Shown piece by piece: positions 1-6,554 of a stretch of 19,022 nt of DNA (position 1 is its first letter; each line of letters starts with the position of its first letter). The DNA is taken from contig CAJTQA010000053.1 of the NCBI GenBank assembly GCA_910578455.1, positions 1-19,022 on the forward strand. Reading direction: 5' to 3'. The notes below the pieces were generated by a model, which saw only the letters and a program-made list of their open reading frames with translations, searched no databases and was not told the DNA's origin. Source of the DNA: an uncultured Dorea sp. GTDB lineage: Bacteria > Bacillota > Clostridia > Lachnospirales > Lachnospiraceae. A program made the translations under genes and the position numbers.

Positions 1-27
1 GACATGGCAGGAATTGACAAGGAGCAC

Positions 28-55
28 TTGAAATATGTGAAATATGATATAAAAT
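28..55 (+). promoter_or_regulatory. possible sigma A promoter for the MATE gene
   Basis: TTGAAA at 28-33 and TAAAAT at 50-55 are separated by 16 bp and lie about 40 bp upstream of the MATE start. The region is A+T-rich, so chance matches are likely. A TTGACA at 14-19 has no well-spaced -10 partner. Confidence 0.3.
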
Positions 56-93
56 GTAATATGGCAGTTTTTTGAAATGGAGATGGTTATAAT

Positions 94-1461
94 ATGGAAA
101 GAATAAAGAAAAGGCATGGAGGGCAGATGGACATGCTGCACGGCTCCCTGGCAGACAAGATCGTGATGTTCGCCCTGCCTCTGGCGGCAAGCAGTATCTT
201 ACAACAGCTTTTTAATGCTGCGGATGTGGCGGTGGTGGGGAGGTTTGCAGGCAACCAGGCGCTGGCGGCAGTTGGGGGCAACAGTTCCGTCATCAACCTT
301 CTGGTAAATCTGTTCGTGGGCTTTTCTGTCGGGGCAAATGTTGTGATCGCAAGGTATATCGGGGAGGGGAAAGAAGAAAAGATACAGAAGACGGTACATA
401 CGGTCATTGCGCTGGCGCTTATCTGCGGGGTGATATTGTCTGTTATCGGGAACGCAGCGGCAGCCCCGATCTTGTCTCTTATGAACACTCCGGAGGAAGT
501 CCTTCCCTTGGCGACGGTATACTTAAAGATTTATTTTGGCGGGATGCCTTTCTTTATGCTGTATAATTTCGGCTCGGCAATCTTAAGGAGCGTCGGGGAT
601 ACACAGAAACCGCTTTACTGCCTGATCGTTTCAGGAATCATCAACGTAGGGCTTAATCTGATCCTTGTCATTGTGTTCCATCTGGGAGTTGTGGGAGTGG
701 CCATCGCCACCGTGACAGCGAACGGGGTAAGCGCGGCGATGGTCTTACTGTTTTTGGGCAGGAGCGCCGGGGCAATCCGCATGGATGTAAGAAAACTCGC
801 GCTTGACAGGGAAGAAGCAGTGAAGATCGTAAAGATCGGCGCCCCCGCAGGGCTTCAGGGAATGGTATTTTCTTTTTCCAATGTCTGCATACAGTCTGCG
901 ATCAATGGTTTTGGAACAGATGCCATTGCAGGCTCCGCGGCTGCGCTGAACTACGAGTTCTTTACATTTTTCGTCACCAGCGCGTTCACCCAGGCTGCAG
1001 TCACATTTGCCAGCCAGAACTACGGCGCGGGCAGCTATGAGAGGTGCGTAAAGGTGTGGCGGATCAGCACGGCGCTGGCAATGTGCGGAACAGGGCTTTT
1101 GAGCTTTTGCTTTACGGCGGGGCACAGTTTCTTCTTGGGAATTTTTGCGGCGGATGCCGCAGCAGTGAGCTACGGGGCAGTCCGTATGTTCCACATCCAG
1201 ATATTCAGCTTCCTGCCGCCTGTCTACGAGGTGACCGGCGGGGTGCTCCGGGGAATAGGATATTCTATGACTCCGGCAGTGCTCACTATGTTCGGTTCCT
1301 GCGCGGTAAGGATTATCTGGATCTACACAGTGTTCGCCTGGAGGCCTTCGCTTGAAGTATTGTTCTGGGTATATCCGTTTTCCTGGGTAATAACCATCAT
1401 TTTAGTGGTGGGGGCATATTTTATTATCGGAAGAAAAGCGTTCAGAAAAATGAACGGCTGA
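94..1461 (+). CDS. MATE-family multidrug/sodium antiporter
   Basis: A 455-residue, strongly hydrophobic protein of the length usual for MATE exporters with about 12 membrane helices. Near the N-terminus it has the family signature ALPLAASSILQQLFNAADV followed by VVGRFAG, and similar helix-rich repeats recur in the second half (GAPAGLQGMVFSFSNV). Such proteins sit in the inner membrane and expel cationic drugs or metabolites using a sodium or proton gradient; the substrate cannot be read from sequence. Start choice is open. ATG 94 has GGAGA at 79-83. ATG 133 (MLHGSL...) has GGAGGG at 118-123 at good spacing and would give the N-terminus more usual for clostridial homologues. The next gene is 80 bp away, so this is probably a single-gene unit. 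Confidence 0.9.
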   Translation: MERIKKRHGGQMDMLHGSLADKIVMFALPLAASSILQQLFNAADVAVVGRFAGNQALAAVGGNSSVINLLVNLFVGFSVGANVVIARYIGEGKEEKIQKTVHTVIALALICGVILSVIGNAAAAPILSLMNTPEEVLPLATVYLKIYFGGMPFFMLYNFGSAILRSVGDTQKPLYCLIVSGIINVGLNLILVIVFHLGVVGVAIATVTANGVSAAMVLLFLGRSAGAIRMDVRKLALDREEAVKIVKIGAPAGLQGMVFSFSNVCIQSAINGFGTDAIAGSAAALNYEFFTFFVTSAFTQAAVTFASQNYGAGSYERCVKVWRISTALAMCGTGLLSFCFTAGHSFFLGIFAADAAAVSYGAVRMFHIQIFSFLPPVYEVTGGVLRGIGYSMTPAVLTMFGSCAVRIIWIYTVFAWRPSLEVLFWVYPFSWVITIILVVGAYFIIGRKAFRKMNG

Positions 1462-1468
1462 TTTTTTT
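1439..1468 (+). terminator. weak terminator-like hairpin at the end of the MATE gene
   Basis: CGTTCA (1439-1444) and TGAACG (1451-1456) form a 6-bp stem with a 6-nt loop that includes the last codons of the gene. A run of seven T follows at 1462-1468. The stem is short and 5 nt separate it from the T run, so efficiency is uncertain. Confidence 0.4.
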
Positions 1469-1470
1469 AT

Positions 1471-1500
1471 GCATATTTTCTCCAATTTTAGCAGATAATA
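1471..1500 (+). promoter_or_regulatory. sigma G-like promoter candidate for spoVT
   Basis: GCATA at 1471-1475, then exactly 18 bp, then GATAATA at 1494-1500. The sigma G consensus known from Bacillus subtilis is roughly GHATR, 18 bp, CATNHTA, so only the first -10 base differs. The spoVT start is 41 bp downstream. In B. subtilis spoVT is transcribed by sigma G. No good TTGACA-like -35 exists for the same -10. The region is A+T-rich, so a chance match is possible. Confidence 0.4.
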
Positions 1501-1541
1501 GTAGCATATCTGAATCTGAACATGAAAACGGAGGAATTCAT

Positions 1542-2090
1542 ATGAAGGCGACAGGAATTGTACGAAGAATAGACGATCTGGGCAGGGTGGTCATCCCGAA
1601 GGAGATCCGCAGGACACTGAGGATCCGGGAGGGGGACCCGCTGGAGATTTTTACGGATCGGGAGGGCGAGATTATATTGAAAAAATATTCGCCGATCGGA
1701 GAGCTGTCTTCCTTTGCCAAACAATATGCGGAGAGCCTTTCCCAGACGATGGGGTGCCTGGTGTGTGTCTGCGATACGGACCAGATCGTGGCGGCTGCCG
1801 GAAACGGGAAAAAGGAGCTTCAGGACAAATATATAAGCAAACAGCTGGAAAGGATATTGGAAGACAGGAATTCGCTGGTTGCATCCGGGGAGGATAAAAA
1901 GTATGTTAAGATCATCACGAACCAGGAGGACGAATATGCCCATGAGGTAATCAGCCCGATACTGTGCGAGGGCGATGTGATCGGCGGAGTGATCCTTCTT
2001 GCAAAAGAGGCGAAAAAGAAATTCTCGGAGCTGGAAGAAAAGATGGCGGCATGCGCCGCAGGATTTCTTGGAAGGCAGATGGAACAGTAA
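1542..2090 (+). CDS. spoVT: stage V sporulation protein T, AbrB/GAF regulator
   Basis: A 182-residue protein of the length typical for SpoVT. Residues 1-50 are an AbrB-type swapped-hairpin DNA-binding domain (MKATGIVRRIDDLGRVVIPK, then EIRRTLRIREGDPLEIF). Residues from about 55 to the end fit the GAF-like C-terminal domain (CVCDTDQIVAAAG, then VISPILCEGDVIGGVIL). SpoVT is a tetrameric forespore regulator that adjusts the sigma G regulon late in sporulation. The start is clear: GGAGG at 1530-1534 sits 7 nt before the ATG. A sigma G-like promoter candidate lies in the 80-bp spacer upstream. A related AbrB-family regulator is the alternative, but the two-domain length favours SpoVT. Its presence suggests the organism forms spores. 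Confidence 0.92.
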   Translation: MKATGIVRRIDDLGRVVIPKEIRRTLRIREGDPLEIFTDREGEIILKKYSPIGELSSFAKQYAESLSQTMGCLVCVCDTDQIVAAAGNGKKELQDKYISKQLERILEDRNSLVASGEDKKYVKIITNQEDEYAHEVISPILCEGDVIGGVILLAKEAKKKFSELEEKMAACAAGFLGRQMEQ

Positions 2091-2128
2091 GATTTTATAG
2101 AATAATCTTATCCCTTGAATCATACGTT
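2088..2128 (+). promoter_or_regulatory. A+T-rich dyad and sigma E-like promoter candidate
   Basis: TAAGATT (2088-2094) and AATCTTA (2104-2110) form a perfect 7-bp dyad starting in the spoVT stop codon; no T run follows, so it is not a convincing terminator. Overlapping it, GAATAAT (2100-2106), 14 bp, then CATACGTT (2121-2128) resembles the sigma E pattern (-35 near KMATATT, 13-15 bp, -10 near CATACAAT). It lies about 28 bp upstream of the small membrane protein gene. The match is partial. Confidence 0.25.
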
Positions 2129-2155
2129 GTATTAGATGAGGGAGGGATCAGATAT

Positions 2156-2530
2156 ATGGACAGAAGGATTCGGAAAAATCCGAAAGTTATGTGGGTGTTA
2201 AAGTCGCTGCTTGTTTCTTATGTCATTACAGGAGTGCTTCTGGTAGTGCTTGCTATGCTTTTATATAAGCTGGAGCTGAATGAGGGGATTGTGTCGGCTT
2301 CTATCGTGGGCATTTATGTGCTGTCGACCCTGGCAGGAGGATTCATTATCGGGAGGCTTGTGAGGGTGCGCCGGTTCCTCTGGGGGCTGGGGCTGGGAGT
2401 CGTCTACTTTTCCCTGCTGCTCCTCATAACTTTAGGAGTCTACAGAGGGCTTAACGGCGACGGCGCGAATCTCGTCACCACGCTGATTCTCTGCGCCGGG
2501 GGCGGAATGGGGGGCGGGATGCTGTCGTAG
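2156..2530 (+). CDS. TIGR04086-type small membrane protein
   Basis: A 124-residue protein with a short basic N-terminus (MDRRIRKNPK) and four predicted membrane helices: about residues 15-37, 45-65, 72-92 and 102-122, the last Gly-rich (CAGGGMGGGMLS). This matches the TIGR04086/YrzE-like family, found in Firmicutes and without an established function. The open frame extends upstream over spoVT, but ATG 2156 is the likely start because GGGAGGG (2139-2145) precedes it by about 10 nt. It sits between spoVT and the SCIFF genes, a common neighbourhood for this family in Clostridia. Family assignment is from topology and context; function is unknown. Confidence 0.8.
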   Translation: MDRRIRKNPKVMWVLKSLLVSYVITGVLLVVLAMLLYKLELNEGIVSASIVGIYVLSTLAGGFIIGRLVRVRRFLWGLGLGVVYFSLLLLITLGVYRGLNGDGANLVTTLILCAGGGMGGGMLS

Positions 2531-2562
2531 CCCATATCCTGCCGGTGCAAAGAAAAAAGGGA

Positions 2563-2591
2563 TTGCAGAAATAATTCCGGGGTGATATAAT
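2563..2591 (+). promoter_or_regulatory. sigma A promoter of scfA (extended -10)
   Basis: TTGCAG at 2563-2568, a 17-bp spacer, and a consensus TATAAT at 2586-2591. A TG dinucleotide sits at the extended -10 position (2583-2584). Transcription would start near 2598, leaving a leader of about 60 nt before scfA. Confidence 0.78.
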
Positions 2592-2660
2592 GTTACGGAT
2601 AAGTAGAAAGCCTGAGGGCAGCTTACGCAAAGCGGATAAGAAAAGTAGGAGGACAATATC

Positions 2661-2804
2661 ATGAAACATGTAAAGACTTTGAATACACAGACACTGAACA
2701 ACACTGTGAAAAAAGGCGGATGCGGCGAGTGCCAGACTTCCTGCCAGTCTGCATGCAAGACTTCCTGTACAGTGGGGAACCAGACCTGCGAGCAGAAGAA
2801 ATAA
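2661..2804 (+). CDS. scfA: SCIFF ranthipeptide precursor (six-cysteine peptide)
   Basis: A 47-residue peptide. The leader (residues 1-20, MKHVKTLNTQTLNNTVKKGG) is followed by a Cys-rich core with exactly six cysteines, at 21, 24, 28, 32, 36 and 43, interleaved with Ser/Thr (for example CQTSCQSACKTSC). This is the 'six cysteines in forty-five residues' family (TIGR03973), nearly universal in Clostridia. Family members are modified by a radical SAM enzyme that links Cys sulfur to a residue in the core as a thioether. Ribosome binding site AGGAGGA (2647-2653) is 7 nt before the ATG. It has its own promoter and is followed by a terminator-like hairpin before the maturase. No dedicated protease or exporter for it is visible here. 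The mature role is unresolved; signalling roles have been proposed in Clostridium. Confidence 0.95.
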   Translation: MKHVKTLNTQTLNNTVKKGGCGECQTSCQSACKTSCTVGNQTCEQKK

Positions 2805-2832
2805 CCGTGAAGAAAATGTGATACTTGGGGGG

Positions 2833-2863
2833 ACAGCGGTCTTTTAGCAGGTCGCTGTTTCTT
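2833..2863 (+). terminator. attenuating terminator between scfA and scfB
   Basis: A 9-bp stem, ACAGCGGTC (2833-2841) with GGTCGCTGT (2850-2858), contains two G-T wobbles and an 8-nt loop. A short T-rich tail (TTTCTT, 2858-2863) follows. It lies 29 nt after the scfA stop and 45 nt before scfB, with no good promoter after it. Partial readthrough would give more peptide than maturase message. Confidence 0.6.
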
Positions 2864-2907
2864 GTCGTATAGGGATTTTACAGATTACAACCGAAAGGGG
2901 TAGCATT

Positions 2908-4299
2908 TTGATACATCAGTATAAGAACAATGGATATAATATCGTGCTGGACGTTTACAGCGGGGCGGTCCATGTGGTGGACGGGCTGTGCTATGACGTG
3001 ATAGAATGCCTGAACGAGCAGAATGAGGAGCATACGCCAGAGACTCTGGGGGATGAAAAGACTTTCTGCATGCTAAAGGACAGGCTGGGCGGCAGATACA
3101 TAGAGAGCGACTTAAAGGAAGCGCTGGAGGATGTGGCGGAGCTTGCCAGGGGCGGGCGCCTGTTCACAAAAGACTGCTACGAATGCCTGACTGAGGGCGT
3201 GAAGAACAGAAAAACCGTGGTAAAGGCTATGTGCCTGCATATTGCCCATGACTGCAACCTTGCCTGTAAATACTGCTTTGCCGAAGAGGGAGAGTATCAT
3301 GGGAGGCGGGCGCTCATGACTTATGATGTGGGAAAGAAAGCGCTTGACTTTTTGATTGCAAATTCCGGGAACCGCAGAAACCTCGAGGTAGACTTTTTCG
3401 GCGGAGAGCCGCTTATGAACTGGCAGGTGGTAAAGGATCTGGTGGCTTACGGAAGAGAGCAGGAAAAGATCCATGACAAGCATTTTCGGTTTACGGTGAC
3501 GACGAACGGAGTGCTGCTTGACGGTGAGATACAGGAATTCATAAACCAGGAGATGGATAACGTTGTGCTGAGCCTTGACGGGAGGCGGGAGGTCAATGAC
3601 CGGATGCGGCCTTTCAGAAACGGGAAAGGCAGCTATGACCTGATTGTGCCGAAGTTTCAGGAACTTGCAGAAAGCCGGGGGCAGGAGCGGTATTACGTGC
3701 GCGGCACGTTTACCCGGGAGAACCTTGACTTTTCCAATGATATCCTGCATTTCGCGGATCTTGGGTTCAGGCAGATGTCCATTGAGCCGGTAGTGGGGAA
3801 CGAGTCCGATCCTTATGCCATCCGCGGGGAGGATCTTCCGGTGATTATGGAGGAGTACGACAAGCTGGCGAAGATTATGATTGAGCGGGAAAAGTCAGGA
3901 AAAGGTTTTAATTTCTTTCATTTTATGATAGACTTAGAGGGTGGGCCGTGCGTGGCGAAGAGATTGTCCGGGTGCGGCTCGGGAACGGAGTACCTGGCGG
4001 TGACGCCCTGGGGGGATATCTATCCCTGCCACCAGTTCGTAGGCCAGGAGGAGTTCCTTATGGGCAATGTGGACGAAGGAGTTGTAAGGCCGGAGATTGC
4101 GGATGATTTCAGAAACTGCAATGTCTATACGAAAGAAAAGTGCAAAAATTGTTTTGCTAAGTTTTACTGCAGCGGCGGCTGCATGGCGAATGCGTACAAC
4201 TTTCACGGTACGATACAGGATGCTTACGATATCGGATGCGAGATGCAGAGAAAGCGCGTAGAATGTGCGATTATGATGAAAGCGGCATTGGCTGAATAA
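2908..4299 (+). CDS. scfB: radical SAM/SPASM maturase of the SCIFF peptide
   Basis: A 463-residue protein. The N-terminal ~100 residues fit a peptide-recognition (RRE-like) region. The radical SAM cluster motif is C116-N-L-A-C120-K-Y-C123, followed by the FFGGEPLMNW glycine-rich motif. The C-terminal part is Cys-rich (from C348: CVAKRLSGCGSG, YPCHQF, CKNCFAKFYCSGGCMANA), a SPASM/twitch region holding auxiliary iron-sulfur clusters. Such enzymes use S-adenosylmethionine to form Cys thioether crosslinks in the SCIFF core. The start is TTG at 2908: GAAAGGGG (2893-2900) lies 7 nt upstream and no nearby ATG fits. The weak start, together with the hairpin upstream, suggests lower expression than scfA. 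secDF begins 24 nt after its stop, so the two are probably cotranscribed. Confidence 0.95.
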   Translation: MIHQYKNNGYNIVLDVYSGAVHVVDGLCYDVIECLNEQNEEHTPETLGDEKTFCMLKDRLGGRYIESDLKEALEDVAELARGGRLFTKDCYECLTEGVKNRKTVVKAMCLHIAHDCNLACKYCFAEEGEYHGRRALMTYDVGKKALDFLIANSGNRRNLEVDFFGGEPLMNWQVVKDLVAYGREQEKIHDKHFRFTVTTNGVLLDGEIQEFINQEMDNVVLSLDGRREVNDRMRPFRNGKGSYDLIVPKFQELAESRGQERYYVRGTFTRENLDFSNDILHFADLGFRQMSIEPVVGNESDPYAIRGEDLPVIMEEYDKLAKIMIEREKSGKGFNFFHFMIDLEGGPCVAKRLSGCGSGTEYLAVTPWGDIYPCHQFVGQEEFLMGNVDEGVVRPEIADDFRNCNVYTKEKCKNCFAKFYCSGGCMANAYNFHGTIQDAYDIGCEMQRKRVECAIMMKAALAE

Positions 4300-4323
4300 T
4301 TTTTGATGGAGAGGAAGAGAGAC

Positions 4324-6471
4324 ATGAAGAAAAGCAGAGGCGTACTAAGCCTTATATTGACGGTAGTCCTGATTGCATTTCTCGGGTTTACGACGGCTGT
4401 CGGAATCGGGAAGGGGCACTCGGGAGCAGCAGCAAATATCAAGCTGGGGCTTGACCTGGCAGGAGGCGTGAGCATTACTTATCAGGTAAAGGATGACAAT
4501 CCGACGGAGAGCCAGATGAGCGATACCATTTACAAGCTTCAGCGGCGTGTGGAGCAGTACAGCACGGAGGCGACGGTATATCAGGAGGGTTCTGACAGGA
4601 TCAACATCGAGATCCCGGGCGTGACGAATGCCAATGAGATTTTGGACGAGCTTGGAAAGCCGGGTTCCCTTGAGTTTAAGACAGAGGACGGCACCACGGT
4701 CATTACCGGCTCGGATGTGAGCACAGCGTCTGCAAAGTCAGGCCAGGACAAGATGGGAAACCAGGAGTATTCTGTTGAGCTGAACCTTAATAAAGAAGGT
4801 AAGGAGAAGTTTGCGGAGGCCACGGAGGCCAACGTCGGAAAGATTATCTCCATCATTTACGACGGGGAGACGATCAGCGACCCGACAGTAAATTCGGCGA
4901 TTCCGGACGGTGTTGCCTACATTACAGGAAACTTTACATTTGAAGAGGCAGAGAACCTAGCGTCCACCATCCGTATCGGAGGGCTTCAGCTGGAGCTTGA
5001 AGAGCTGCGGTCCAACGTAGTGGGAGCACAGCTCGGGGAGCAGGCGGTCTCCACAAGCCTTAAGGCGGGCCTTATCGGCATCATCCTCGTATTTCTGTTT
5101 ATGATACTGGCATATCTTTTGCCGGGTCTTGCGTCCTCGCTGGCGCTTATCATCTACACGGAGCTTGTGATGATCATCCTGAATGCGTTTGAGGTGACCC
5201 TTACGCTGCCGGGAATCGCGGGTATCATCCTGAGCATCGGCATGGCGGTTGACGCAAACGTTATTATATTTGCCCGCGTGAAGGAAGAGATGGAGCGGGG
5301 AAAGAGCGTGAGGAATTCTCTGAAGACCGGTTTCCAGAAAGCCATGTCGGCTATCGTGGACGGCAACGTTACGACGCTTATCGCGGCGGCGGTGCTCTGG
5401 CTCAGGGGCTCCGGTTCTGTGAAGGGCTTTGCACAGACGCTTGCCATTGGTATCATCGTGTCCATGTTTACGGCGCTGGTAGTCACAAGGCTGATTATTT
5501 TTGCGTTCTATGCAGTGGGCTTAAGGAGCGAAAAGCTCTATTACCGTCCCCGCAAGGAACTTAAATCTATAGATTTCCTGAGCAAAAAGGCAGTATGTTT
5601 TGGGATATCCATTGCTGTGATCGTGGCAGGATTTGCGTTTATGGGCGTAAACAGCGGAAGGGGCCAGGGAGCGTTTGAGTACAGCCTGGAGTTTGAGGGA
5701 GGTACTTCTACCACCGTTCCGTTTGAGAAAGACTATACGATTGACGAGATTGACAAGGAAATCGTACCGGTTGTGGAGAAAGTGACCGGGGATAACAACG
5801 TGCAGACCCAGAAAGTGGCGGGCAGCAAGCAGGTGATCATCAAGACGAGGACTTTGGAGCTTGACCAGCGCGAGGCGCTGAATAAGGCGCTGGCAGATGA
5901 ATTCGGCGTAAAGGCGGAAGAGATCACGGCGGAAAACATCAGTTCCACAGTAAGCAATGAGATGAGGCAGGATGCGGTGATTGCCGTTATCATAGCTACG
6001 ATCTGCATGCTCCTTTATATCTGGTTCCGGTTCAAAGACATCCGGTTTGCAACCAGCGCGGTTGCAGCGCTTCTCCATGACGTGCTCGTGGTGCTGGCGT
6101 TCTATGCGGCGGCGAGGGTGTCTGTCGGAAACACGTTTATTGCCTGTATGCTGACGATCGTAGGCTACTCGATTAATGCGACTATCGTTATCTTTGACCG
6201 CATCCGCGAGGAGATGCATTATATGACGAGGACGACGGATTTGAAGGATCTTGTAAATAAGAGCATTACCCAGACATTGACGAGAAGCATTTATACCTCT
6301 CTTACGACTTTTGTAATGGTTGCGGTGTTATTTGTCCTGGGAGTCAGCTCCATCAGGGAATTTGCGCTGCCGCTTATGGTCGGCATCATATGCGGCGGAT
6401 ATTCTTCCGTGTGCATCACCGGAGCGCTCTGGTATGTGATGAAGACGAGAGTAAAAGCGGCAAAGAAATAG
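4324..6471 (+). CDS. secDF: fused protein translocase subunit SecDF
   Basis: A 715-residue fusion of SecD (about 1-405) and SecF (about 410-715), as in B. subtilis and many Clostridia. The SecD half has a first membrane helix (8-30), the GLDLAGG motif at 42-48, a large extracytoplasmic domain, then helices with GMAVDANVIIFARVKEEM around D310. The SecF half has the EGGTS motif at 458-462 and GYSINATIVIFDRIREEM from 614. It works with SecYEG, using the proton or sodium gradient to aid release of exported proteins. The open frame extends to TTG 4303, but ATG 4324 is preferred: GAGG (4311-4314) is 9 nt upstream and MKKSRGVLSLILTV is a normal first helix. It lies close behind scfB and ends before a strong hairpin. 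Confidence 0.95.
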   Translation: MKKSRGVLSLILTVVLIAFLGFTTAVGIGKGHSGAAANIKLGLDLAGGVSITYQVKDDNPTESQMSDTIYKLQRRVEQYSTEATVYQEGSDRINIEIPGVTNANEILDELGKPGSLEFKTEDGTTVITGSDVSTASAKSGQDKMGNQEYSVELNLNKEGKEKFAEATEANVGKIISIIYDGETISDPTVNSAIPDGVAYITGNFTFEEAENLASTIRIGGLQLELEELRSNVVGAQLGEQAVSTSLKAGLIGIILVFLFMILAYLLPGLASSLALIIYTELVMIILNAFEVTLTLPGIAGIILSIGMAVDANVIIFARVKEEMERGKSVRNSLKTGFQKAMSAIVDGNVTTLIAAAVLWLRGSGSVKGFAQTLAIGIIVSMFTALVVTRLIIFAFYAVGLRSEKLYYRPRKELKSIDFLSKKAVCFGISIAVIVAGFAFMGVNSGRGQGAFEYSLEFEGGTSTTVPFEKDYTIDEIDKEIVPVVEKVTGDNNVQTQKVAGSKQVIIKTRTLELDQREALNKALADEFGVKAEEITAENISSTVSNEMRQDAVIAVIIATICMLLYIWFRFKDIRFATSAVAALLHDVLVVLAFYAAARVSVGNTFIACMLTIVGYSINATIVIFDRIREEMHYMTRTTDLKDLVNKSITQTLTRSIYTSLTTFVMVAVLFVLGVSSIREFALPLMVGIICGGYSSVCITGALWYVMKTRVKAAKK

Positions 6472-6490
6472 ATATAGCTTTGGCGGCGTG

Positions 6491-6532
6491 ATGACAGCCA
6501 TTGCCATGTGAGGTGGCGATGGCTGTCATTTG
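6491..6532 (+). terminator. strong hairpin between secDF and recJ
   Basis: ATGACAGCCATTGCCA (6491-6506) pairs with TGGCGATGGCTGTCAT (6514-6529): 16 bp with one wobble and a 7-nt loop, then a modest T-rich tail (TTTG). It probably ends the scf/secDF transcript. Only 25 nt separate it from the recJ start. Confidence 0.72.
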
Positions 6533-6554
6533 TTGTACGGACGGAGGAGAAGAG

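Noticed and set aside
2546..2567. TGCAA/TTGCA inverted repeat overlapping the scfA -35.
   Set aside because: Only 5 bp with a 12-nt spacer, easily due to chance; no supporting element.
6501..6554. Upstream TTG start giving RecJ 18 extra residues.
   Set aside because: It lies inside the hairpin stem and lacks a ribosome binding site, while ATG 6555 has GGAGGA.
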